From positions 44,290,425-44,354,424 of the forward strand of contig CM076266.1 in assembly GCA_038380795.1 (NCBI GenBank): a stretch of DNA of 64,000 nt. The letters are read 5' to 3'. This document shows, one piece after another, positions 26,047 through 39,370 of this stretch. The notes beneath the pieces are model-generated. The model did no database searches and had not been told where the DNA came from. It was given only the letters and a program-made list of their open reading frames with translations. Numbering within the stretch: position 1 is the stretch's first letter; each line of letters starts with the position of its first letter. The stretch comes from Pyrocephalus nanus. Lineage: Eukaryota > Chordata > Aves > Passeriformes > Tyrannidae. The position numbers and the translations under genes are program-made.

Positions 26047-28840
26047 CTAAAATAAAAGTCCGAAGAAAGATTTCAGGGACCACGATTCAAACATGGCTTA
26101 TATTTACTCCCCTGCACCGTGTAACAGTTAGTCTATGGTCACAGTCTGACAAGACTCCAGTTCTCCTTTGTTCAGATCCCTGAAGACCTGAAAAGCAACA
26201 CGGCCCTTTCAAGATGTAAGGAACCTGAACTAATTGGGAGCTTTGTTCAGATCCTCCAATATGCACAGGTTGAAACGGGATCCATGAGAGAGGCTTTAAA
26301 GTTCCAACCATAAAATTGCTGGCAAAAGTTGCAGCACTTTAGCAATGCTTTTCAAAAGATTGTTACGGTACAGACTTTAACACAACACATCAATTTTTGT
26401 ATAAAAGAAAAAATAAAATCAAGACTGGGCTCTAGAAATCAAGTTTGCAATTTTTAGTGAATTCTACACACACTACAGACCCAATTCTAATAAGTGTTTT
26501 AGTTGGACTTGTTTTGATAACATGGGATCAGCTACTAGATTCTAAGCTAGAAATATAGATCTCCAGGTGTTTAAACTGATGTGTCCTTTTAACTCAAAAG
26601 AATAATTCACAAGAAAGTCAAGTTAAAAATGGAAGTTACTTTAACATAGTTGCTGCCAAGTAGCATTTATAAAGATTTATTAAAAGAAAAAAAAGCATTA
26701 CTCACAAAAGCATTTTTGTTACCTACATAAATTTTAGCTTTTTTATTACTGTAGGTTTTCAGCCATATCACTGAAACTACTTTGAAACACAGAACAGTTG
26801 GATCTAAAGTCTGAAATAAACTAAGACAAACAGAAACCTTCCCAATTTGCAACAGGTGGAAAACAAAGTCAGAGTTTAAAAAAAATAGATCTGTACAGCA
26901 GTGGCGATCAGCTTATCCCCATAAGCCATTTTAGTTACTTAACACACAGATACACCAGTCACTCAATTCATCAGTGTCTTGGGGAACAGCATGATTTAAG
27001 AAGAGCATGCAAAACTCTGGGTTTTTTTCCACTAAGTGGCATTTTTAAAGCGGCATCTAGAAATTATCATGCTGGTTCACTGAAAGGAAGCCCTAAGCGG
27101 AAGATTAAGAGAGCAAAACAAGTCAGAATGTTTTAAACCAAACACTCAAGACAAAACAAATCTCAAATATGGTGGTGGTAACACAGACACAACATTAATT
27201 CATTATATTGCCACAAAGGATAGGTGAACGTGGGAGCAGGAAAGTAAGTCAACAAATGCCAACAAGTCCCAGTTACTGCTCCAGCAAACACGCAGGATTT
27301 TTTTTTTTCATCAAGGTCATTAAACCCCTACAAGAAGAAAAACTACTAACCCTTGTGCTGCTACTTTTTAAAACATTCTAAGCTGAGGGCCATTCAATAA
27401 CAGAAATTGTTACACTGAGAATTAAAACTACCAGGCTACTGAAAAAAAGAAAAAAAGTCCTGAAAAAACTGCTGACAATTATTCCACAAGGGGTTTTTGT
27501 TTACTGTTCTCCTTGCAGCTGACCTACAGCCTTCAAGCTAGGAAACTTGAGTCTTGCAGCTTAGGCAATAGCCGTCACAGCTACAGGCCCGAAAGCTTAT
27601 GGATCAATCCCTCGTGCTGAGGTGCTAGACTACACCCATGTGCTAATGACACTACTCCCAGGCTACCTGTACATTAACAACTTAATACCAAGACCAAGCA
27701 GCAATTCTGTAAAAGAAACAGTCACTGACGATCCAAAACCAGCTTTGCGTGTGTTTTTGTGGATTCATTCCATACTGGCTCTTGTCTAGACTGACAACAC
27801 ACTCTGGCAACTGGACTGCACCTTCCAGTTTCAGCTTCTTCCAAAATGAAGAGTTCACACACTCCCTGATCACACTGTGTCATGCACCAAAGTGCAGCAG
27901 GCAAGGATAACTGGGAATTCCTTTCAAGAGCACATCCTTTGTTTGAATTAAAATACTAATGCAGATGCCAATTCTACCTGAGCTTCAACAGTTAGAATTT
28001 ACTGGTGCCAGAGACCTGGGACATCTCTCAGTTTACAAATAAGAAAACAGAGAACCATCTTCAAAAGAAATTTGATCCTCCAACATGCTTTCCCCCCCAA
28101 CCAAGCCTAAACCTTTTTACAACTTAGTAAAAATCAAGAACATGTTGTTCTTTTATCCAGCACTTACATGCTAAAGACTAGTAACTCTGAGAATATAACA
28201 TGTTCATATGTGACAGTCTCAGTGTTGTAACCAAAGCCAGAAACCCAACTTCCTTAACAGCTGTGCTTTGCTCCAGTCTCTCCCTTGTAACTGATATTAC
28301 ACTTCAGTCTGCTTGGACTTATCTGGAGTTTCTTTAAATTCACAGTCTGTTAAAAAAATTGGTAAATTAAAAACGTTTTGGTAAGTTGCTTTTGTTTAAG
28401 ACTGCACCATTCAGATTGCTGCGGCACTGCAAGACCACAGTATGTAGAAGACACAATGTCGAAGACACACAGAACCACCACATCCTGAGCTGCATGCGAG
28501 ACTCGGGGTGTGGGGTGCGACGGGACGGGGCTTTTTGTTTATATACTCAGTGAAACGTTACACAACCAAACTAAATTGTTATACTTCTCCAGCAGGTTAG
28601 GGTGGCATTCTTACCCTCTATATGCAAATACATAAACTTGAGATTACAAACCTACTTCTTTTTCAATACATCAAAAGATTCCCAATCGCGACCATCAGCT
28701 GTGCCTTAACCACGAACATCACAAGCTCCTCCGGGAGCAGCGCACGCAGCAGGGCAAGGCAGTGACTTGGCAGTCACAGACCTGCCCAGCACAGGTGGGT
28801 ACGACCAGCGCTGCCTTTCACGACCCCATGACAAACTCAC
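26047..28840 (-). other. 5' intron sequence of TMEM106B
   Basis: AT-rich sequence between the first coding exon and the CpG island; it should be intron separating the 5' noncoding exon(s). A second short noncoding exon could hide here and cannot be called from sequence alone. Confidence 0.7.
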
Positions 28841-29560
28841 CCCTCGAGCACTGCCTGCGCAGTTACGACTGGCACTGCCAAAAACACAGGAGTCAGGAAT
28901 CCCGGCATTTCGGGGTTTTCTCGCCCGTCAGTGCCAGCTGCTCTCGCAAACATGGCGAAGTTTAGGGCCGGCAGGCTCGGACAGGGCCCGCCGAGCTCGG
29001 TTGCTGCCGGGCTGCCCCCGGCGCCCGCCCGCCCGGGGGTCTCGGCGCGGGAGCCACCCCGGTGCAGGGGCAGGTCAGCCCAGGCTGGGCCGGGCCGGGC
29101 CCCCCCTGCCCCGCCGCGGGCCTGCCCAGGCCCCGCCGAGGCCCACGGGAGGCCGCGGAGACCCCCGCCCGGCACAGCTCCGCCCGCGCCCCGCAGCCCC
29201 GGCTCCGCGCTGGGAGCGCCCTGCTCTTCCCTGCCCTTCCCTTCTGGCCCCGTCCATCCCCACCTGCGGCACGGGCTCCGCGGCCGGGCCGGGCACGGCA
29301 GGACCGGAGGCTCCCGGAGCGACGCAGCAGCCGCCAGTTGAGCCCCGGATCGGGCGTGTGCGCAGCCGCGGCGCGGCGGGGGCGGCACCGGGCCTGGCAC
29401 GGCCCGCCCGGTCCGTCCCGCCCGGCAGTGGGCGGAGCCGTGGTTGGTTACCGTGGCCATCGGGGTAGAGGGGTTATTGCTGTTCTCCCGGCAGGACGGC
29501 GCGAGGCTCGGGAATGGCACGTAAACTACCTTCACTCAGCGGGATGGGGGATGATCCCGC
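28840..29560 (-). promoter_or_regulatory. TMEM106B: CpG island promoter of TMEM106B
   Basis: The only strongly GC- and CpG-rich block in the window, about 0.7 kb. It lies 2.8 kb upstream of the first coding exon, as expected for the promoter of a broadly expressed gene. GC boxes (for example GGGGCGG near 29379 and the CCGCCC complement near 29430) and a near-NRF1 site (GTGTGCGCAG at about 29355) are visible. No TATA box is evident. The exact start site is unknown. Confidence 0.8.
29264..29345 (-). other. TMEM106B: Candidate TMEM106B 5' noncoding exon
   Basis: Within the CpG island the minus strand has a donor-like CCGCAG|GTGGGG, with the exon ending at 29264, downstream of a CTGGCGGCTGCTGCG stretch. 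A noncoding first exon spliced to the acceptor at 26047 is known in the family; these limits are a guess. Other GT donors in the island are possible. Confidence 0.25.
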
Positions 29561-29670
29561 ACCTGGGCATGGAACCAAGGGAAAGGGGAAGAGGGGAATG
29601 GGGCAGCCCCGCTCCTCGGCGGAGGGAGATGGAGCGGGATTCCTCCCGGGGTTCCCGTATCAGCTGTGGT

Positions 29671-29937
29671 TCAGAAACAGAATCAGTTAGGTTGGACAAG
29701 ACCTCTGGAGGTCGCTGGGTCCAACCCATGACCAAATGCCACCATGTCAACTGGACCATGGCATTCAGTGCCGCATCCAGTCTGTAAACATGTCCAGGGA
29801 CGGTGACTCCACCACCTTCCTGGGCAGCCCATTCCAATGTCTAATCACCCTTTCTATGAAGAAATTCTTGCAAGTGTCTAAGCTAAACCTCCTTTGGTGC
29901 ATCTTAAGACTATGTCCTCTTGTCGTCTTGCCCATTC
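29671..29937 (-). mobile_element. CR1 LINE 3' end (CR1-X-like)
   Basis: The plus strand shows the reverse complement of a CR1 tail: AATCAGTTAGGTTGGACAAG, GGTGACTCCACCACCTTCCT, GGGCAGCCCATTCCAATGTC and a GACTATGTCCTCTTGTC end. It is a 5'-truncated insertion just upstream of the TMEM106B CpG island. A tRNA-derived SINE head was looked for at 29940-30060 and not found. Confidence 0.85.
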
Positions 29938-32900
29938 GCTGCGCTGCCCGCAACTCTGTGCGCCCCCTCCTTCTCTCTGAAACTTCGTGGTACTTTGCGA
30001 GGCACCATCGCTATTTGCTGTGCCCCGTTGGGTAGCTCTGATGAAAGTACCTTGCCCCGATGTGCTCAAGGATAGTGGAGATGCTCAAGGGAGGAAAAGC
30101 AACGTAAGGTCAGGAAAAAAAAAAAAAAAGTGTCAGAAACCACTGCAGTTTCTTTTATAACTTGCATCATATTATACAATGTTGGTTGTACAGCAGATAT
30201 TTATCCAGGGCATGAAATGTTATCCAAACAATTTACCAGAGCAAAATTAAGTACGTTGGAAGTGAATAACTTGTGATGGTCAGTCTTCATGGGCCTGCCT
30301 CTGATCCTTGAAAACCACTGCCCATTGTCTATGGCAACACGGGAGACTGCAGCTCTGTGGGGATGTGGGGGCACCAACGGGATAAGAGCTGTGCAGGGGC
30401 GACACAGCTCAGGATGACCAGGAGGAGGACGAGGAAGGAGCTCTGCCTGGTTTGAGAACCTCGACCCAGCTGCTGGAATGAATCAGGCTGGGGGTAATCA
30501 TGTGATTCACACCATGTATTAAACAGCAAGGGCAAGCATAGGGGCAGGGTTCGAGGGAAAGAATGAGGAAGAGAGGTTCTTAAGACAGCTTCGGGTGATC
30601 ACGAGGCTGGGGCAGGGTGCCAGGCTGCTCCAGAGGCTGGAAGGAGACAGGCTGCCTCCAGCAGCCACGCAGAGCAGGTGCAGCTGTGACACCACCTGCA
30701 GTACAGCCCTGCTAGCAGTGTGCCCAGCACCTGGCTGCAGGACCAGGATATGATCAGCACGGAAAATAACTTTCTCCCATCCAAAAATGGGCTTAGAGAA
30801 AAGAAATCTGCAGGTATCTTTATCTAGGCCAATGCCAGCCCATTTTTTCCCCTCTGTTAACTGGAAAAAGCTGGCAAGTCCCATGTCCCTCTGGTAGGCA
30901 TTCACCTGAGTCTGTGGAATGTTATTGTTCAAGGTTCCTGGGAGCCCTGAGCTCTCTGTACAGCAAGATTGAAAATACTGTGGTATTTTGCGAGTCCTTA
31001 ACTGCAAACTGGTGTGTGCAGGATACCTTGAACAGATGCCTGGTATGCTCAGCACCTATACAGAGTTTGCATCTTGCCCTAAAGTATCAGCAAGTCCCAA
31101 ATTTGGTAGGCTCAGGCCTGACTTTTTTTCACTGGCTATTGGCTTTTGGGTCTGGATCAACTTTATATTGATCCAGGAAGCACAGAGCAAAATGTAAAAA
31201 ATAGTGATAGTTTTTGGCTGTCCAAACAGAAAGTAATGCTGTCTTTGTCCTTTATATTGCTCTAAATAATAGCGGCAGCCAGTCAGATTGACCTGAATCA
31301 TCACACAACGAGAGATGTGCCAAAAAAGGTCTAGGATAAAGGGTTTTGGAACAGCTTTGGGAGGTCACACTGAGTTCTGGTAACTAAATTCTGTCAATAC
31401 AAATTTATTCAAGAGAACTATTACTATCAAATTGTAATTAGCATGGAGATTTTTATCAAATCAGGATTTTGTACCTTAAACTACAGCAGTTTTTATCTAA
31501 TACTTCCAGCCCTCAAACTGTGTAAGGCAGCATTCAGGTAAGAATATTACAAGGTTACCTGAGACACTGTTTCCCTCGGCCATGATAGAAGCAACAGTTG
31601 AAATCAGTGAGGGCTTTAGAGATAGTTCTCTGTTACTGTAATCAATAAAGATGTTTTCTATTAAAGACTTTTCACTACTTGCCATAGCCTTTCTGTAGCT
31701 TTGACACAAACAATATGGTTTGTGGAATTTATCTCTTTATAACTGTCGTGATGAAAGGGAACGTATCTCTGGCTATCTATTTTTCACTTTGAAAGTACAG
31801 GTTAAAGATAGCATTGTAGAAAGAGAAATCAAAACATTGGAAGGATCTGTCTCACCCTCAAGCCCATCTGCAAATCCTCAAGGTCACCTTAAATATAATT
31901 TATTTGGTATAGGCTAAAATAATTAAATGGAAACTAAGAATAAAAAAAAATATAAGGATATAGTGTCACACCAATTGTGCAGTCTTGAAAAAAAAAAAAA
32001 AAAGAAAAATATGTGGTAACAAGAGGTACAAATTAGAAGCACATTAAAAGTGCTTAAATATGTGATGAGGTGCTTAAAAGTGTTACTGAAATGAGCCAGT
32101 GAAATTGGAATAATCAAGACAGGGTTCCTGTGATTATGAAAGGGTATTTCGCAGTAAGGAGGTACAGAATGCACAACATCCAATCTTGCTGGTTATGTCT
32201 AGTGAGGATTGGATGCTTAAACAGAGACACAGAAATTAATCAGTTCAGAAATACATAGTAGAGGGGTGGTATGTAATACTAGTAAACAGAAACACTCAGA
32301 TGGCATAAGGAGAGAAGCTGAAATCATCACCTTTGGATGGAGTTATGGGACAGCTGCAAGTAATATGAGCTCTTAGTTCTCACAGATCACTTAACAGGTG
32401 CAGTTTGTACTTCCGATATTACATCAGTAAAGAAATCCAAGCGATGAACCTGCTTTCAAGTTGAGTTTTGTGGCTCGGGTATGACAAGGGAATCAGGGCC
32501 TTGAAAGGGCTGGAGCTGGCAATTGTTATAGTGGGAGATTGTGCCAGTGTGCAGCCTCCAAGGTTCTGGGAACACCTGCAAGAGACAAAGATCCTAGAAG
32601 TACCAGTGAAGAATTATGTTTACTTCTATTTTTTCCCCAAGATGAATTACAACCTTCTAGCATTGGTTATCTGAAGAAACTTCAGACTACTCACATTTAT
32701 TTCATCCTTCAGAAATATAAGCTACTAATTCTGTGAATACTGAAGGTAATGAAGCCTGATTTTCGATGGATTTTTCTTTTGGTTGGCTATTACCCAAATT
32801 ATAGTATTTTCTGTTATGACTTCGTATACCAAGCATCTTCTCCTGCCGAGCATTTTGACAACAACATGTTGGCTGCCATGTTCAAAAGGGGAAATGTGTA

Positions 32901-33831
32901 GATATTTGCTGACTGGATAGGAAGTTATTGTGTTTCGACTCCTAAATGTTCAGCTCCTTATGTCTCCTGACTGGTTATCTGTTTTTATGAAATTTGTGTA
33001 AATGATATTATCTCTCAAACTCCACTGAAGCTGGATAATGCCCTCAAGGTTATTGGAACTTTGTACAGACAGGGACGGAGAGATTGCATAAACCTTGTTT
33101 TTATATAGCCTACTAGGCTAAAATTGGATGGCATGCTATCTGAATGCTGAGCTGGATACAGAACCCATTTTGATCTGCAAGCAATCTCCAAGTTCAGAAA
33201 AACAAGCAAACAACAACAACAAAAACAATAAAACCAAACAAAAAGAATGTGAAAACTATAATCCCCATCTAATCTAGAGTATAAAGTAGCAGTATGGGGG
33301 ATTGTGTCCATATACCTGTTGCTGGTTGTAGAGAAGACACTTAAGAATTCCTCTAGTTACTTAAGGTTCACCATTACTACACTGAGGTTTTTATACATAA
33401 GGAAAAGCAGGTTTTGCAGAACTATTGCAGTTGCCTCTGTGGATTACATTCCTCCTCTGCCTTAAGTAGCCCAGGAAATAGATATGCTGCCATACTGTAA
33501 AGATCATGTTTTTTCTAAATTTCTCACTAGTTCTTGGGGACATCCAAAAGAAAATGTAGGTTCTCTATAGCATGGTTTTCTTACTGAGAAACTTCAGAGA
33601 AGAGATACAAGTTAACTAGATAAAAATAAGAACCCCAATTTTTAGCAATTTTACCCTTGATTCAATAACTTTGCAGCAGTCTTGTTTTTTTGCCAGTCAA
33701 CCTAGTTGAAGAATGCACTAGACTGAGCTATAACAGTGGTTTCAACAGTAGCTTAGTTGCAATATTGCAAAATATGCCAAGTTGCATCATTGAAGGATAG
33801 CTAAAGTCACACTCAGCCCAAAAATAAAAAT

Positions 33832-33868
<37 letters not shown>

Positions 33869-36165
33869 AGAAACCCAAGCTTATATTAAAAAAAAAGTTC
33901 CACTGTCTTAACTTGGACTTCTAGAAGTTCAGTGTTGGAGCATCTAGTTTTCCCCCCTCTGAAATATTATATGTATTCGAGAATTGCTGATTTTAATGGT
34001 ATTCTATGGTAAAAATGTTTAGACATATTTAATACTTGAATGTAATTTGTCACAGATACTTTCATTGCTCTGTGTTTTCTGATGACAGGGACTGTGCATT
34101 GAGTTATTTTGCATGAATGAAATATAAATAGTTTTTTATAACTGATATGTTTCTGATAGATTGCACTGTTACAGATAGCTGTCGTTCTTGCAATGCTCTA
34201 TGGTCTTCTGCAGTGTATATATTATAGTTTCTCTTTGTTCATCACGTGCACAAACATTAAGTTCTGCATTAGTTGACAAATGAATGAGATTATTATATTC
34301 TGTAAGAACATGATTTTTGTCCATTCCTCTGCAATTCTGATGCTACGTAAGAACTGGGTCTCTCTGCAATACGTGCTTCTAATACCTTCTGGGGAAAAAT
34401 GGCCCCTATTTATCCTTTTTACATATTCTCACCTTTCTTTTTGAAAGGAAAACATGATCTGAATATTGATAAGGATAAACCAAAAAAACAATCCACAGAT
34501 CTAGACAAAGAATAATGAATCTTTGGATCAACTGGAGGAATGACCTGGTGATTATACTTATAATGTTTTTAAATAGCTTCTTTCAGAACAAGGTTTTTAC
34601 AAATTGCATGCAGAACCATTTGTCTTTACCTTGGAGGAGTGGCAGTGGGTGGCAGATGTGGCCACCTTTGGCTATGCATATGGATATAGAATAATATATT
34701 AAGAGCAGATCACCGGTCTTAGGCTCATCTTATTTACGTATGATCTATGCTGCAATTTCTGCTGGAGGAAAGTATATTCTAGATATTCTAGTTTTATTAT
34801 TTCTAATGCATGGCTTGACTAACTTTAATCAAATGCCCTCTATGCAGAGTTAAACCTATTATTGAAAGGCTTTTTAACTTGTATAGCTCCTCAAGGGGAG
34901 ACTTGAACAACCAATGGGATGTTTAGCCTTTAAACATTCAATGTTATTCAAGTTCTAAAAAGAATATGTTTTTTACATATATTTGGGGGACAGTAATGAG
35001 GTATGCATGACTTACATAAACCTCTGAGAAGATCTAGTTTCCTGCATTCGGAAAGTTGTGTGAGTGATGATGACTGTCTCTCGCTGACTTCACTAACACA
35101 AAGAATAATTATTTCACAATGCAATAAATAAAAGGGGTTTGCTATTCATTTATTTTTATTTAAATTGATCAGCACCAAGAAAATCCACTTGTACCTTAAA
35201 AAGTTCCCATATTCTTCTTCTAAAACACCTTGGAAGAAATCTGGTATTAAGTTCTCTATCTTTCGTTTAGGACTCTCCTGGCTGGTTTAAGGCTCAGGAA
35301 TCAATCTGTGCAACCTTTTGCACAGTTTATTCCATTATTTATATAAAGAGATTGATTTATGAATGATTTATCAGTCTTATAGATGCATAAAATACTTTTT
35401 TAAACCACTATAAAAAGATAAGAAATGTTATCCTTAACAGATAAGTAGGAGATAACAGAAGGTACAGCATCAGGAGCAACAATGTGAACAGATAACATTG
35501 AGAAATTTTTTTCACATACAACCTAAAGTCTGTTCCTGGTATTTTAGCTTAAATGTTTTTATTTGTATGTATTGCAGCAGTAAATATCATATTCATCTGT
35601 AGCATATGTGAAGATATCTTTGATAAACCACCTACTGTAGAAAAATGATAGACAGTTTGGCCAACTTTTAAAATAATGTGTTAGGCTGTCAGCTAACCAA
35701 CCTGAAATACATATGTTTTTGGGGAATACTATTCAAAACATTAACAATGTAATAGTCTCATAATTGTGGTCATGTCTAGCCACACTCAGCCTCTTCTGAA
35801 AGTTTGCCAGGTGAAGGTGCTGGAAGATGTGAGTTTTGTTTCTTGGAAAATAGATAGAATCAATCAGCTCACAGAGGTTACTTATGCTTTAGCTTTCAAG
35901 TGCTTATAATTTTTGCTTATTGCTGACTAGATCAGAGTCAGAAGCTTTGTAAGGTAAGAAAATTGGTAAGTGTCTTAGAAGTGGAACATCCTGAATTCCC
36001 TTACCTTTACAGGGATTTTCATATAATGGCAATGGTAATTTTTCAGTCTTGCCCATCAACTGAGTCTTTAGCTTTAATGGTTCATGTAATAAAATTTTTT
36101 TATCCTATGTCATCTCTTATAAGTTTTATATTAGAAAACCTTTTTGTTATTCAAAACAGCATCAT
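29938..36165. other. Intergenic sequence upstream of TMEM106B
   Basis: Mostly AT-rich unique sequence. The part 29940-31050 is richer in GC and includes a 178-codon minus-strand open frame (31055-30519) without recognisable domains. A-rich tracts lie at 31987-32010 and 33833-33870 (23 A, one G, 13 A). No gene is supported. Confidence 0.6.
33833..33870. repeat. Poly(A) tract
   Basis: Twenty-three A residues, one G, then thirteen A residues. It could be a length-variable microsatellite or a retrocopy tail; no source gene is seen next to it. Confidence 0.9.
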
Positions 36166-36169
36166 AGTT

Positions 36170-36655
36170 TGTGAAGGCTTCCCATGGGTTCATGGCCTCC
36201 TTTCAGGCATTCGCCTGCTCCTGCATGGATCTCCTCCACAGGCTGCAGGTGGATCTCTGCAAACTTATGGATCTCCACGGGCTGCAGGAGGACAGCCTGA
36301 CTCACCATGGTCTTCACCAGGAGCTGCAGGGGAATCTCAGCTCTGGTATCTGCGACATCTTCCCTGCCTCCTTCTTCACTGCCCTTGGTGTCTGCAGAGG
36401 TGTTCCTCTCACATATTCTCACTTCTCTGACTGCAGTTACATCTGTGCAGTAACTTTTATTTTTTTTCCTTATTAAAATGTTATCACAGAGGCATTACCA
36501 TCATTCCTGATGGGCTCAGCTTTGGTCAGCAGCAGGTCATCCTGGACCTGGCTAGCACTGGCTCTTCTGGAGGTGGGGAAAGATTCTGTCAGCTCATAGA
36601 AGTCACTCCTGTAGCCCCTGCTACCAAAACCTGGCCACGCAAATGCAATACAGCC
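36170..36655. repeat. Probable avian interspersed repeat, family not assigned
   Basis: A GC-richer block inside AT-rich DNA, with words I associate with a multi-copy avian repeat: GGGCTGCAGGAGGACAGCCT, CTCACCATGGTCTTCACCAG, CTTGGTGTCTGCAGAGGTG, TTATCACAGAGGCATTACCA and TGCTACCAAAACCTGGCCAC. Open frames on both strands look like chance readings of the repeat. It may be part of an ERV LTR. Limits are approximate. Confidence 0.5.
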
Positions 36656-38590
36656 TGGATGAACATTTTACAAAGAGTGTGCTCCTACAACGTAGTATTT
36701 TTAGTCAGTATGCAATAACAATATATTAATTCCTGTAATACCCGACAAAATTTAATTTTTTTAAAGGTAGCAGAAAATTCCATTCCAACAAAGAACAATG
36801 CCATCTTTAAACACAATAATACCATATAAAATTATCCTTGTACTTTCTGTCTGTAATACAGGAGAGAACTTTTGTTGTTGAATGGCACTGTAGAGATCTG
36901 AAGAATACAGACTTTAATTGCTTGAAGATTAAACTAAATTTTTTCTTTTTTTTTTTCCCCAGTGAATCATGCACATTTCAATATATACATAGTGCTCACA
37001 GATCTCTGATTCTTGATAGAGTCTGTTATTCATTCGTAATACATTCCTTCTTTGTTGCTATGGCTTTAGATTTCAAAATTAGCCTCTAGATTTCCCTTCC
37101 CTTCTTTGAGTGGATACCAGAAATAATATGCATTTTTTGCTAAATAAATTAGAGAATTTCTATTTTATCTTGCATCTGTTAGCCTCACAGAGCTTTGGCT
37201 GACCTTATGTGTTGTCTCAGTAAGGAATCCAGTAACATATCTGCAGTTAAAGGGCTGGTGTTTCAGATAAAGCAGTGATCATTAAGAATAAGTAGATCTA
37301 ACTGAGCACTTCCATTTTCAGATGTTTACTATGTTGCATGCATTCCTATAATCTTTTAATGCACAATTTCCCATGAGTATGCATATCCAAATAGTGTCAC
37401 TATAATTGGGAAACAATCTAAAATAACCAGAGATAATTTGACACCAGCTGTGAATGGAGAAAAGGCTGTATAACATTTGTGTGAAGTCTGAAGATGCTTT
37501 TAGCAGTGGTAAAAATACCCCTTTGACTAATTATGGGATTATATGTAATTCAATCAATAGCTAACATTTTTGAAATTAAAACCAGAGTTGTAATACAGGT
37601 AGCCTGAACATTCAAAAGAAAATGCATAACAACATTTATGCTGGTGCATAAGGCAAAGAGCAGAGTGGATGACATGAACTGTCCTAAGTTAGACCATGAG
37701 AAAATAAAAATTACATATGAACACATTCAAAAGCATATAAAATTACTGCTTTGCTTGCTTCAATAATGGGGGAAAAAGAAATGCCTGAGGGACAGATTTT
37801 ATTAATTGAGGAGTTCGCAGCTTGTTTTGGAAAAGTGAAGATTTCACTGATGTAACACAGTCATTGAAATCTGTGTTTCTGGAAATGTTTATGTGCAAAG
37901 TACAGTGTTTGGACATTTCTGTGAGTGAGTGTGAAGAGCAAGAAGATTCTATCTCTCAGTTTGAATGAAACATATGGAAAGGGTTGGCTTATATTTTTCT
38001 AGACTGCTGATTTGATTTAATTTAATTTCATTTCATGTTCTGTGAGAAGAATAATGTTCTCCAGGGAGGACACACTGCCAGTATGAGTGTAGGTAGAATA
38101 TAAGGTTATCTGGTGTGTGAGGATATCTGGTAAACAGCTAGTCACCTTAAAAGACTAGGACAAGAGCAAGAGAAGTATTAAACACTCTGATTCAGCAAAC
38201 ATTAAGGAACAGGAGATAGTGAGACAGTAAGAAATACAGAGGTCCTCAGGGCTCTGGTTGATGGGCTGCTCAAGGAAGCTCTGAAGCAAGATCTTGAAGA
38301 GACCAGAACTTTGTCTCTGGTAAGAAAGCAAGAAACAAGAGTACTGTAGATCTCATGAGGAGGTGCAAACTTCTAGTGGGACATTTGAAGAGATTGGAGA
38401 GGTTCTGTAAAACTATTAAGGCTTTTGGGGGGGGATTGTGTGAATGAATAAAAGTAATATAAATTATACCACATATAGGAAAGGGGCTAAATGCAGAGGA
38501 AAAGGAGAGATAGTGAAGAACCAGAGAGGAATGAGTGAAAAAAAAAGGAGAGGAGAATAAAACAGATCAGTCAGGAGTGATACAAGGTGC
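36656..38590. other. Intergenic sequence without recognised gene
   Basis: AT-rich unique sequence; nothing identified. Confidence 0.6.
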
Positions 38591-39370
38591 TAGACAGTAT
38601 AGTTCTCTGGCTACGGCTTGGGCTTGATTACCTTATTGTGTAATCATGCAATTAAACTGTTCTTCTCAACTATTTTCCCATGTGGATGTGTCTGATCAAT
38701 AGTGAGCTTCACAACAGACCAGCTGGTGGCTGGGATGAGCAATCAGGGTGCCGACTCATGTATGGTGAGGCCACAGCCAAAGGGGCCAGTAGGTCTAGGG
38801 AACAGTGACTGGAGAGATGGATCAGCTGCCAGAGGGACCCATTTGTGTGTGTGTCTGCCAACAGCACAGCTGAAGTAGCTATTGAGTTGGGTAAGGGGAC
38901 TGTGAGCTTGACAGTGGAAGGGCTGAGGCTCTGATAGCTACTGGAGGGACCATACACCCAGACCAGCTGCGAGAGAGCCTCATGGGTGTACATACTAGCA
39001 AGCTTTGAGCCAGGTTAGCTGGCAAGTAAGGCATGATCAGGCCACCAGAATTGTTCATGTTTATGTGAGTACTTCTGGTGTAAACTGTGGGTGTGCAGGT
39101 CCAATAGAAGGCACTGACTCTCCCTGGGTCACACAGATGCATGTGTGTACATAGCTGGGCTACCTCCCTAGCCGAACTGCTGTCTGGACCTGGGAATGGC
39201 CACAGCACTATATGCACCAACCAGGAAAAAGCTCTGGGGTCTTACAGCCCACCAGACTTAGCTTACCTTACTAGCCAGATCCATGGCCTTATGTCTGTGT
39301 ATCTACACCGTGTCTGTGCTGTGTACAAACAGAAGAGCTGTGTGCTGGCAATTACAGATGCAGTTGTCTA
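38590..39370. repeat. Possible interspersed repeat or LTR-derived block
   Basis: About 780 bases that are distinctly less AT-rich than the flanks. At 38651 the plus strand reads ATTAAACTGTTCTTCTCAAC, resembling the poly(A)-signal/U5 junction of avian LTRs, and CACAACA follows at 38709. ACCAGCTG words recur at about 250-base spacing. No TG...CA pair with a target duplication was found, so this is weak. Confidence 0.3.

Noticed and set aside
25808..26083. A longer open frame that adds residues before MGKSLSHLP and after the CPTC motif of TMEM106B
   Set aside because: The additions run through the TTTTAG acceptor and the GTAAGT donor; they are intron read-through, and the family begins at MGKSLSHLP.
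28767..29787. Long open frames of 100-240 codons on both strands over the CpG island
   Set aside because: High GC removes stop codons. The proteins are Pro/Arg/Gly/Ala-rich in all frames with no domains, as expected by chance.
29940..30060. Possible tRNA-derived SINE head next to the CR1 tail
   Set aside because: No A-box/B-box pair or tRNA fold could be drawn on either strand; only the CR1 part is supported.
35963..36476. Overlapping open frames of 86-155 codons on both strands
   Set aside because: They lie in the probable interspersed repeat; alternative frames are equally open and no conserved motif is present.
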